From: Candidatus Obscuribacterales bacterium | Lineage (GTDB): Bacteria; Cyanobacteriota; Vampirovibrionia; Obscuribacterales; Obscuribacteraceae | NCBI GenBank assembly: GCA_020634035.1 | Contig: JACKCM010000003.1 | Location: 434,001 to 498,000 of the forward strand | Length of the DNA: 64,000 nucleotides | Reading direction: 5' to 3' | Shown: positions 1 to 7,818 of the stretch, piece after piece | Position numbering within the stretch: the first letter of the stretch is position 1 | Layout: each line of letters begins with the position of its first letter | Notes under the pieces: model-generated | Seen by the model: only the letters and a program-made list of their open reading frames with translations | What the model was told of the DNA's origin: nothing | Databases searched by the model: none | Program-made: the position numbers and the translations under genes

Positions 1-2376
1 TGTCCTCGGGACGCTCTAGCCAGACTGAGCTACGCTGCTGCCTTGCATCAGAACGGCGACATCGAAGATGCCATAGCAGAATACCGTAGAGCTATAGCCC
101 TCAGACCAGGTGACGCTTTCGCCAGAGAGAGCCTGGGTTTGCTGCTGCAAGGACAGGGTCAGCTTGATGAAGCGCTCCACCAGTACAATGAAGCGATCAA
201 ACTGAGACCGGATGTTCCCTTACTGAGATTGAATTTCGGCATCGCGCTGCGGGTCAGAGGACAGCAGGACGCCGCCATTCAGCAGCTAAAGCAGGTAATC
301 GCAACCTATCCGGACCACCTGAAAGCGCGTTCGCACCTGGGTGCCGCCTATCAAGACAAAGGTGACTATCAGGCTGCCGTAGCGCAGTACGACAAAATTC
401 TGGCTTTCCAGCCGGACAACTTCTCTATTCAATACAATATGGCGAACTGCCTGTTGCATCTGAAACGGTATAAAGAGGCGATTGCAGCCTTTCAACAGGC
501 TATCAAAATCGACAAGAGCGTTCCCGATACCCATGCCTTGCTTGCTTCGGCTTATACAAGCCAGGGTGATTTCGCCAGAGCCGCTGATGAGCTGAAGGCA
601 GCTATCTCTCTCAAAGACGACAAGTATGAGTGGCATTCTCAGCTTGGCGATGTACAGACCAAGCTAAAAGAATACGACGGTGCGATATCCAACTATGAAA
701 CCGCCCAGAAACTGAATCCGCAGGATTCGGAGAGCGGCTATAGCCTGGGCTATCTCTACCAGCTCACAGGCAAATTAGACAAAGCCGAGAACCAGTTCGA
801 GCATGTGCTGCGCATCGACCACAATAACGCAAACGCACACTACAACCTGGGTATCATAAAACAACGCCAGAAAAACTTTCTGGCTTCGGACAAAGAATTT
901 TCTGAAGCTCTCAAGCTGAATCCTAAAGACGGACAGGCGCTAATAAACCTGGGTCGAAACTCTCTGCTGCAAAATAAATATGATCAGGCAGCCTCCTACT
1001 ATCGCCAGGGTATCACCGTAGAACCCCAGGATGCCTCTGCCTATCAAGAATTGGGCTCTGCTCTTTTGAAACTAAAAGATTATCCCGGCGCGCGTTCCGC
1101 TCTAGAGTCGGCACTGAATCTGGCACCATACGATCGCAAAACCCTGGTAGCACTGGTGGAGCTGTACGAAGCAGAAGGACGTCCGCAACAGGCTGAAGTC
1201 ACTCTGCGAAAGTTGCTTGCCACCAGCCCGGATGACACGAAGCTGATATCGATGCTCGCCAGTAACCTGGAACTGCAAGGCAAGTACGATGAGGCCACCC
1301 TGCTCTATCAAAAGATCATCGTTATTAATCCGCGTTCTCACGAGGCTTACAACGACCTCGGTCTTGCACTGCAAAGACGTAACGACCTGTCGAGCGCGAT
1401 GGCGCAGTATCGCAAAGCTTTAGAGATAAAACCCGATTTCGTGCAAGCCCACATCAACCTGGGCAACGTTTACCTGAACATGGAAAACTATAACGAAGCG
1501 GCAAAAGAATATAACACAGCTATTGAGCTCAAGCCGGAAGATGCGCTTGCGCACTACAACCTCGGTCTGGTTATGACCAGACTGAACGACTATGAAGGAG
1601 CGCTCAAATCTTACCGTCGCGCCGTCACCCTGGCACCGAATTATGGCAACGCCTACTATGCCATGGCGCTTCTGTATCAGGCGGGCAATAATCTGGAAGG
1701 CGCTTCGGAAGCATTCGAAAAATACTTGAGCGTCGAGCCGAGCGGCAACTATGCCAACCAGGCGAGAGAAGCACTGGCACGACTGAGAAATCCGCTCGAT
1801 CCAAACATCCCGACTGCTACCGAGACAGGCACCGGTACTGACACCACTATAGGCTCAGACGAAACAGCGAACACCGGTACTGGTGTTGCCGTCGATGCCA
1901 CAAATGGGACAGCCGAATCAAGCGGTAGCGCTGCCGGTGGCACATATCAGACCACTACTGGCGGCACCACCACCGAAGCGGATCTAGCAGCCGAACAGGG
2001 CAATACGGTTTCGGAAATCACTTCAGAAACCGCGACCGGTCAGGCTCCAATACCAGAAGTCAGAGCTACCCCGGCCATGCCTTACGCGATGCAGCAGGCT
2101 CCGGTTGCAACACAACAGCCGCCGCTGGCGCCGACTTATACTCAGCAGCAGGCTCCGGTCGCAACCCAGCAACCACCAGTAGCACCGCAGTTTACTCAAC
2201 AACCGGTCCCGCAACAGATACAGCAGCCACCAGTGGCAGTCCAACAACCTGCTGCCACCTCAGGTGGAAGCGAAGTTCCGCCCTTGAGAAAGTCTGAGCC
2301 GATTGATGCCAACTCGGTACAGCAGCTCTTGAGACCGGCGATCAACACACCGCCGTCCGGTTCTGGCACGCTCTAG
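1..2376 (+). CDS. TPR-repeat protein, 5' end cut by window edge
   Basis: The frame is open to base 1, so the true start lies outside the window; the TTG at 43 falls inside a TPR helix and is not a convincing start. About 600 residues consist of back-to-back 34-residue tetratricopeptide repeats with the usual signature (A at position 8, G-Y near the turn, A-L-P at the end), a scaffold for protein-protein contacts. After residue ~600 the sequence turns into a Thr/Gly-rich linker and then a Gln/Pro-rich tail with repeated Q-Q-P-P-V-A type units, probably disordered. No catalytic domain is visible. A convergent gene follows 41 bp downstream with no obvious terminator between. The partner and role are unknown; the TPR assignment is certain. 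Confidence 0.9.
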   Translation, partial: CPRDALARLSYAAALHQNGDIEDAIAEYRRAIALRPGDAFARESLGLLLQGQGQLDEALHQYNEAIKLRPDVPLLRLNFGIALRVRGQQDAAIQQLKQVIATYPDHLKARSHLGAAYQDKGDYQAAVAQYDKILAFQPDNFSIQYNMANCLLHLKRYKEAIAAFQQAIKIDKSVPDTHALLASAYTSQGDFARAADELKAAISLKDDKYEWHSQLGDVQTKLKEYDGAISNYETAQKLNPQDSESGYSLGYLYQLTGKLDKAENQFEHVLRIDHNNANAHYNLGIIKQRQKNFLASDKEFSEALKLNPKDGQALINLGRNSLLQNKYDQAASYYRQGITVEPQDASAYQELGSALLKLKDYPGARSALESALNLAPYDRKTLVALVELYEAEGRPQQAEVTLRKLLATSPDDTKLISMLASNLELQGKYDEATLLYQKIIVINPRSHEAYNDLGLALQRRNDLSSAMAQYRKALEIKPDFVQAHINLGNVYLNMENYNEAAKEYNTAIELKPEDALAHYNLGLVMTRLNDYEGALKSYRRAVTLAPNYGNAYYAMALLYQAGNNLEGASEAFEKYLSVEPSGNYANQAREALARLRNPLDPNIPTATETGTGTDTTIGSDETANTGTGVAVDATNGTAESSGSAAGGTYQTTTGGTTTEADLAAEQGNTVSEITSETATGQAPIPEVRATPAMPYAMQQAPVATQQPPLAPTYTQQQAPVATQQPPVAPQFTQQPVPQQIQQPPVAVQQPAATSGGSEVPPLRKSEPIDANSVQQLLRPAINTPPSGSGTL

Positions 2377-2417
2377 TCCAGTCCCTGAAATAGACCAGCC
2401 TCAAAGAAAAGCGAAAT

Positions 2418-2822
2418 CTATTCGCCTTTGAACGCTTTTATATCACTGTCATTGGGCAGCAAAATCATCGTGCCTGCCGGTAGTACATTGACATGTTCTT
2501 GCCTGTATACATCATAAACCTGCTTGAACAAAGGCTTGTTGATTTCATAAATCAAAGGCGCCAGAGACTCATCACTTAATTGTCCCACGGCTATAAACTC
2601 GGCTGTCTCGCCTTCTTTGACGATGTACCATTTACGGGCTTCATCGGAAGAACCGCCTACACCAGAGCCGATTTGTCCTGTCCTAGAATAAGACTCGCTC
2701 AACCAGTTCGAGGTCTGCGAATCTTGCACTCCCATAACTGCCTGCTTCTCGCCGGGACAGTTCTGCACCGGCGCGCTCAAGCGAATCAGCAGATACAACC
2801 GCGCCAAAAGCTTTGATAGCAT
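2418..2822 (-). CDS. C-terminal LysM-like fragment of a frame-broken large protein
   Basis: The C-terminal ~70 residues resemble a LysM peptidoglycan/chitin-binding domain: it opens with YIVKEGET, has an L-A-P-L-I-Y-E-I-N core and ends with LPAGTMILLP. The likely coding part begins near 2735 (ATG, MGVQDSQ) or earlier; the residues upstream of that are out-of-frame translation of the preceding fragment. It is in the same frame as the fragment at 5373-6374 but shifted +1 relative to the middle fragment ending at 2683. I read the three as one gene of about 1,300 codons with two compensating shifts. LysM tails commonly close long proteins in this lineage, but that is background expectation. Function is unknown beyond the likely domain. 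Confidence 0.6.
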   Translation of the reverse strand: MLSKLLARLYLLIRLSAPVQNCPGEKQAVMGVQDSQTSNWLSESYSRTGQIGSGVGGSSDEARKWYIVKEGETAEFIAVGQLSDESLAPLIYEINKPLFKQVYDVYRQEHVNVLPAGTMILLPNDSDIKAFKGE

Positions 2823-5388
2823 CCTCTGACTTGTCAGTCTGAAAACTTATGGCAGTATGCCTGGCAGAACTGCCGAAAGCCAACATCTGCTGAGAGCTAT
2901 TGCTGCGAGCAATTTTGTAGGTACCTGATTCAGTTATCTCGGGCGTGAAAGAACGTCGCGGAGTAGCAGATCTGAGTCCCGCCAGCACATCGCGAATAGA
3001 AGCGCCTCTTGCCTGGTTCATGCCCAGATAAATTGATATCAAATGAGCACCATCTACTACTCGGGCGCCGTCGAGAATTCTATCTACTCCGCGCAAGCTG
3101 CTGACCTTGAGATAGCCTTTCTGATACAGTTCTCGCAAAATGGTGCGAGCTTCTCGCTGCTCCGGAGTCAACTTCACTCTCTCGACATCGGCTTTGGCTC
3201 TGGTGCTATCTGCTTCACCTCTGGTGACCTTGCCGGTTAACAAATCGGCATCCAGCGAAGTTTGACCAGAGCGCCGTTCGACCTGATTGCGACCGACACC
3301 GGCATCAGATGAAGCGGGACCGCCTTTGGGAGTTTTAATTGGGTTAACATTGCCACCATCGAGCATGATCTTGCCTGGCTCACTGCTTTTAGTGGTCATA
3401 GTCATATCAGAAGTCAACTTACTGCCTGCGGCGGCATCGCCTTTGTAAGTCATTTTTATACTCGGCAGTTTACCTTCGTAAGCGTCCTTACTCTCTTTGA
3501 GAGAGCCCGATGCAGATTCGATTTTGCTGCCTGTTTTACGCTCTGCGCCTGCTGAGTCTTGCCCTGCTTTTGAGCCGGGCGATGATGCGGACGCTTTCGA
3601 GTCTCCGGCTCCGCCTGCTTTTGCAGAGGCTTTGCTGTCCACCAGACGAGACTCCAGTCCGGAACCAGCATCGGCTCTGACGCTCCCCGCCTTGCCACCA
3701 GCATCAGTTCTAACTGTTCCGGTATTAACTCCGCCGTCCGTTCTGACTGTTCCAGTTCTGACGCCGCCTTCGGTTCGAACCCTTCCGGTTCTGACACCAC
3801 TATCGGTTCTGACCGTCGCGGCGTCTCCGGCAAGGGCCGTGACCCTTCCTGTTCCACGAGAAGCGCCGCCACCTTTACCGTCTCCTACCGACACCTTAGT
3901 TCCTATCAAAGTCTTTCCAGTTCGGAGAACGCCGTTAACATCGAACCAGGCTTTCAAGGCGCCCCAGTCTACTGGCTGCACAAGAACCGAGGCTGGAATC
4001 ACTCTGGCATCGGCACCGGCTTTGCTTCCTTGAGGCTGTTTGGCTGTGCGGACTTCCGTCGCGCGAAGATCCACAGGTTTGCGGTCGCCGGATCTAAGAT
4101 CGGCTGTTCTCTGATCGGCTGTTCTGCGATCGCCTGCTCGAATATCGACTCTTCTATTAGCGACACCAGATTCAACACCAGCCGGTTTACTCTGCTCTAA
4201 TCCACGAACCAGTTTAACTCTTGATTCCGGCAACAAAGTGCTGAAACTCTTCGAGATCGATCGGGCATTACCCTCAAGAGTCCTTGTGCTATCGGCTCCA
4301 GACGTCTTTCCGGATTTGCTGTCGGCGACTTTAGCGTCCCCGGCTTTAGTCGCGCCAACGCGCCTGTCACCACTTCGGACGGCGTCGCTTCTGGCGCCTT
4401 CACCTCTTACGCCTTTAGCTTCGCCGCCTTTGACTTTTGCACCTTCTGCTCCGGCTCCATCACCCTTGCCCTTTCCGATGGGCCACTTGACCTTGAATTC
4501 CGGCAGCTTCAGACCAGGGAAAGGCGCATAGTCAGTAAGACCAGCGCCTGCTCCACCCTCGGCTCTCGAGCCTCTACCCTTACCACCAGATGCGGCATCA
4601 CCCTTTCTGGAATCCACCTGGGCTTTAGAGCCGCCTTCGAACCTTCCAGATTTACTAACCGCCGTTGAATTCGGCTCTCCCCGAATTTCTCCTTTGCGAA
4701 TCTCGCCCTTTCGGATCTCTCCTTTGTCGGCAGCGCCGGATTCACCAGCCCCCTTTCCTTTGGCTTTGGGCGACTTGTCCCCAAAGAATATGCGGTCGGT
4801 CTCTTTGATGACTCTATCTACATGCGCTCTTTCCTTGGGATCAAGGAATGTTTTGGGATCACCAAACTTGCCTTTCCCCGTCTGGAACGGTCTACCCTTG
4901 GAGCCCTGCGTCGCCTTATCTCCATCAAGAAATCGACTGACACGCTTGCCCTGTTGGCTGGCGTAAAGAGGGCTGTTCTTGCCGTCCCAGACGAGAATTT
5001 CTTTGCCATCTAGCTCGATTCGCCTGCCGGGACCATCGCCTTTTCCATCGCCTCGAAGATCAGATCCGGTGGCTGATTTGATGCCAGCTTTGTCACCGCC
5101 ATGAACGCGGTCACCGCCAGAGACATGGTCTATCAACTCGCCAGAGCGAACTTTGCCTGTTGCATCCTGAACTTCGCCAGCCAGAGTCCGGCCACCTTTG
5201 CCGGGTGTTTCACCATGTGCTCCGTCCATCCGGTCTGCACCAAAAGATTTATCCTGGACAGTTCTGGTCTCTCCGAGCGGCTCGACCAGAGCACGGTTGC
5301 CACCTTTCACGTCGTGCCCCGCACCTGGCTCTACTTTGCCGGTGATCTGCCTTCCCGCAGAAACCGCCCCAGTTAACTCGCCGGGCAA
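2683..5388 (-). CDS. Central fragment of a large low-complexity Gly/Lys/Asp/Arg-rich protein
   Basis: 901 residues from a TTG at 5388, but the frame is open to 5466 with no good start codon or ribosome binding site, so this is more likely the middle of a longer protein than an independent gene. It is very hydrophilic, with several internal tandem repeats: an 11-residue unit (V-R-T-D-x-G-V-x-T-G-x) near 3662-3813, three KGEIR units at 4681-4725, and degenerate R-T-A-D-x-R units near 4060-4150. The last ~150 residues (from about 3200 down) look like a folded domain with regular helices (RTILRELYQKGYLKVSSLRG). No signal peptide, membrane segment or known enzyme motif is seen. Base composition matches the neighbours. 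Function unknown. Confidence 0.65.
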   Translation of the reverse strand: MPGELTGAVSAGRQITGKVEPGAGHDVKGGNRALVEPLGETRTVQDKSFGADRMDGAHGETPGKGGRTLAGEVQDATGKVRSGELIDHVSGGDRVHGGDKAGIKSATGSDLRGDGKGDGPGRRIELDGKEILVWDGKNSPLYASQQGKRVSRFLDGDKATQGSKGRPFQTGKGKFGDPKTFLDPKERAHVDRVIKETDRIFFGDKSPKAKGKGAGESGAADKGEIRKGEIRKGEIRGEPNSTAVSKSGRFEGGSKAQVDSRKGDAASGGKGRGSRAEGGAGAGLTDYAPFPGLKLPEFKVKWPIGKGKGDGAGAEGAKVKGGEAKGVRGEGARSDAVRSGDRRVGATKAGDAKVADSKSGKTSGADSTRTLEGNARSISKSFSTLLPESRVKLVRGLEQSKPAGVESGVANRRVDIRAGDRRTADQRTADLRSGDRKPVDLRATEVRTAKQPQGSKAGADARVIPASVLVQPVDWGALKAWFDVNGVLRTGKTLIGTKVSVGDGKGGGASRGTGRVTALAGDAATVRTDSGVRTGRVRTEGGVRTGTVRTDGGVNTGTVRTDAGGKAGSVRADAGSGLESRLVDSKASAKAGGAGDSKASASSPGSKAGQDSAGAERKTGSKIESASGSLKESKDAYEGKLPSIKMTYKGDAAAGSKLTSDMTMTTKSSEPGKIMLDGGNVNPIKTPKGGPASSDAGVGRNQVERRSGQTSLDADLLTGKVTRGEADSTRAKADVERVKLTPEQREARTILRELYQKGYLKVSSLRGVDRILDGARVVDGAHLISIYLGMNQARGASIRDVLAGLRSATPRRSFTPEITESGTYKIARSNSSQQMLAFGSSARHTAISFQTDKSEDAIKAFGAVVSADSLERAGAELSRREAGSYGSARFADLELVERVLF
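3662..3813 (-). repeat. 33-bp tandem coding repeat (11-residue unit), about 4.6 copies
   Basis: Read on the minus strand, the protein repeats VRTDSGVRTGR, VRTEGGVRTGT, VRTDGGVNTGT, VRTDAGGKAGS, then a partial VRADAGSG. The DNA copies differ at third positions and at several codons, so the array is old or under protein-level selection. It lies in the disordered middle of the large protein. Confidence 0.8.
4681..4725 (-). repeat. 15-bp tandem coding repeat (KGEIR x3)
   Basis: Three consecutive copies of Lys-Gly-Glu-Ile-Arg are encoded on the minus strand, with synonymous differences between copies. This is a low-complexity segment within the same large protein. Confidence 0.8.
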
Positions 5389-6374
5389 GCCAGGTTGGAA
5401 TTCGCGGTCTCGACCTTGAAGAGTCGATTTAGCGGCAACATCTGCCAGGGAGAATGCCCAGAAGCGCTATCCACCGGAACTTTCTGGGCGATATCTATGC
5501 GCTGTTCATTTGAATGGGTCGCGCTGCCCTGCAAAGTAAACGGATTACCGGGTTTCGCGTCACCTACGTCCTTTGCTCCTCTCGCCTGAAGGGCAACCCG
5601 CGCATCTCTGGGCTGTGAATCTGCCTTGTATCCTGTGTCTTGCTTTCCAGCCAGATCAGCCCTGGCGGCTGGGTCCGGTCGGACTGCCGCATCTGGCTTC
5701 GATATCACATTCGGGCCAGCATTCGGTCCAACATTTGCATCCGAACGCCCGGAGACATCAGGTCGAGCTGCTGCATCTGGTCGAGTCGCCGCATCTGGAC
5801 TAACTTTCCCATCCGGCCGAACAGAAGCATCTGCTGCAGTTCTGCCTGCATCGGCTTTCACTGGCGAAGTCGGATTCTCTACCTGACCGCCTGGCGGTCC
5901 TTCTTTGACCGGAGCAACCGGTTTTCCATCAGGCGAACCATCGCGATTTAGTACAGCAGTAGCCGCTTTAGGCTGCTCTACCGGAACACCGCGATCAGTC
6001 GCACCAGGTTGAACAGCATTCGGTCGGGTCTCTCCAGTAGGTCCAATTCCAGGATTCTTACCTTGTTCTCGAAGATCGCGTGCCACTTCCGCTGGAGGCC
6101 GATACTCATTTCGTTGAATCTCCGCTGCTTTAGCGTGATCAGCAGGCGCCGGATCCTTAATTCCAGTGGGTTTATCAACTACGCCAGAACCATCCTGAGA
6201 TTTTTCGGGCACTGCAGCTCCGTCCTTAACCAAGCCGGACTCACCGCTGTTTCCAGACTTTTGACCATCGGAAACCGCAGAAGGGAAATCGATCCCGATA
6301 TAATCTCTCTGATCTCCAGAACCACTAGAAATCAGCCTTTCTGAATTATCTGATTGTTCTGTTCCAGCTGGCAT
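5373..6374 (-). CDS. N-terminal fragment of the frame-broken large low-complexity protein
   Basis: Begins at an ATG (MPAGTEQSDN) and runs 333 residues, hydrophilic throughout, with no signal peptide. It contains an Asp/Pro/Ala-rich segment with repeating R-P-D-A-A-A / R-S-D-A-N-V type units at about residues 195-245. The last ~30 residues before the TAA at 5373 (from about 5466 down) look unlike the rest, whereas the -1 frame over the same bases reads SLADVAAKSTLQGRDREF and continues into the 901-residue frame. This fragment therefore most likely continues into the middle fragment after a single-base change. Whether the break is a real mutation or a consensus error cannot be settled from the sequence. 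Confidence 0.6.
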   Translation of the reverse strand: MPAGTEQSDNSERLISSGSGDQRDYIGIDFPSAVSDGQKSGNSGESGLVKDGAAVPEKSQDGSGVVDKPTGIKDPAPADHAKAAEIQRNEYRPPAEVARDLREQGKNPGIGPTGETRPNAVQPGATDRGVPVEQPKAATAVLNRDGSPDGKPVAPVKEGPPGGQVENPTSPVKADAGRTAADASVRPDGKVSPDAATRPDAAARPDVSGRSDANVGPNAGPNVISKPDAAVRPDPAARADLAGKQDTGYKADSQPRDARVALQARGAKDVGDAKPGNPFTLQGSATHSNEQRIDIAQKVPVDSASGHSPWQMLPLNRLFKVETANSNLACPAS

Positions 6375-6429
6375 ATCTATTACTTCTAGTACGTGTCTTC
6401 ATAATACATGCCCCAAAGAATCCAATAGT

Positions 6430-7120
6430 TCACTCTGTTTTCTTTGAATACTGCTTCAGCAATACTAGGTCTTGGTCTGCTTTTTGCCTATCTCCAAGCT
6501 TTTGATAAGCTTGACTTCGAATCTCGTAAAAAGCAGGCTCACTTGGTTCAAGGTCAATCGCTCTAGATAAGCTTTTCACGCTCATCTCCAGCTCGGTTAA
6601 GACCTAGCTCCGCATGTCCTTCGCCCACCATGCGTTACTTTTTGGGGATCGATACTTATAGCTCTCTTCGCATCTTCTAAAGCAATGCCATATTTGCGAA
6701 CAGCCAACTCAGCAAGAGACCTTCCAATGTACGTTTCCGTATCCTTGAGACCATGTGCAATAGCAAAATCATAATCCCTTATCGCTGCTTTCCATTTTTT
6801 AAAAGACGAAAACACCGAGCCCTCCCAGGATAGTAATACGGATCTTTCGGAGCCAAATTAATTGCTAGAGAATACTGTCTCGATGCTTCTTCCGGCTCTT
6901 GCAACCATTCTAAAAGTTGGGCTTTTGTACCGTAAAATTTAGCGCTAGGTCCCTTCTCTTTAATAAGTCTATCCACTTCAGAAATACACTTTCTCAGTAC
7001 AGCCAGGGTCAGTGTTTTTATCTGGTTTGAAGGCGAATGCTGAAGAGAGAAGACAATTGGTGACAGCAGAAAGCACAGAGAGACCAGTGCTAGTGCCAGA
7101 TTGTGCAATCGTCTTTTCAT
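6430..7120 (-). pseudogene. Exported TPR protein gene broken by at least three frameshifts
   Basis: The N-terminus (MKRRLHNLALALVSLCFLL) is a clear signal peptide and is followed by TPR sequence. The frame is lost near 6800-6815, but TPR resumes at once in another frame (KWKAAIRDYDFAI ... LEDAKRAISIDP). It is lost again near 6634 and continues as VGEGHAELGLNRAGDE in the first frame, then again near 6570, where a third frame gives SLSRAIDLEPSEPAFYEIR and ends KQYSKKTE at a TGA at 6430-6432. The joined product would be about 225 residues with four or five TPRs. Either the gene is decaying or the assembly has indel errors here; its neighbour at 2418-6374 is also broken. Confidence 0.7.
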
Positions 7121-7818
7121 AGAAACCTCAAGGTTGGAGAAGGTAGCAATTTCAGTGATACGGCGATTTTACGATTTTACCGCAGATACCCGGGGGACCG
7201 ACAGAAAGCCTTTGCTTTAGTGCCCTCGGGGCAAATTTATCCGTCTATATTGCTGGTCGAAAAGCCCGAAGTCAATGGTAATTGCACGCATACAGCCCTG
7301 TTGACCTTTCAATAAATCCGGCTATTAGTGAACTTTCCAACCTTGTGTCAAGGTCACCTCAGCAGAAGCCACTACCTAACAAACAGAACTCTTGGACGAT
7401 AGAAAACATAGTCGGTTCCAATGCTGGAAAAAGGACTCAGCCCCAGTGAAAAGATGGAGAACAATGGGGAAATGCGGATAAGAAGCAGAGAACAGCTTGA
7501 TGCTTCTGCCGAAATCACTTTTTCAGACCGTCTCAAATTTCGCCGATGGACATCTATCTCGAGAAGAATTTCGCTCAAATTTAGCCAGCCAGGTAAAGCG
7601 GTTTATTAATTCTGCTTGACCCCGAAAACGCTTGCTATAAGCTCGTTTGCAAAACGGAAAATCCCGAAAACCCCACTTTTACATTTCTTTGTAAATTAAG
7701 TCTTTTCGGAGGCATTTTTTCAAAAAGACATAGGTGCCAGGCGGATTTGCAAGGACTAATCAGTACCCCAAAATAGGAAGCCGCACCACTAACGACAGAG
7801 AGAATCACCATCTCCCGA
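7121..7818. other. 698-bp intergenic region, no supported gene
   Basis: It lies between the start of the broken TPR gene and the end of recG, so it should hold the TPR gene's promoter and any recG terminator. The DNA is visibly more A/T-rich than the flanks. Two short inverted repeats stand out: TTTACA/TGTAAA at 7678-7683 and 7690-7695, and GTCTTTT/AAAAGAC at 7700-7706 and 7723-7729. Neither is followed by a good T-run on the minus strand. Short open frames on both strands (for example 7421-7609 +) have no convincing start signal or recognisable product and are not called. Confidence 0.5.

Noticed and set aside
3662..3813. CRISPR array
   Set aside because: The 33-bp repeats have no unique spacers and encode an 11-residue protein repeat.
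3497..4033. 178-codon plus-strand Pro/Ser/Leu-rich frame
   Set aside because: It mirrors the low-complexity repeats of the minus-strand gene; no start signal.
5373..5466. Programmed -1 frameshift site
   Set aside because: No slippery heptamer or strong downstream hairpin is visible in the overlap.
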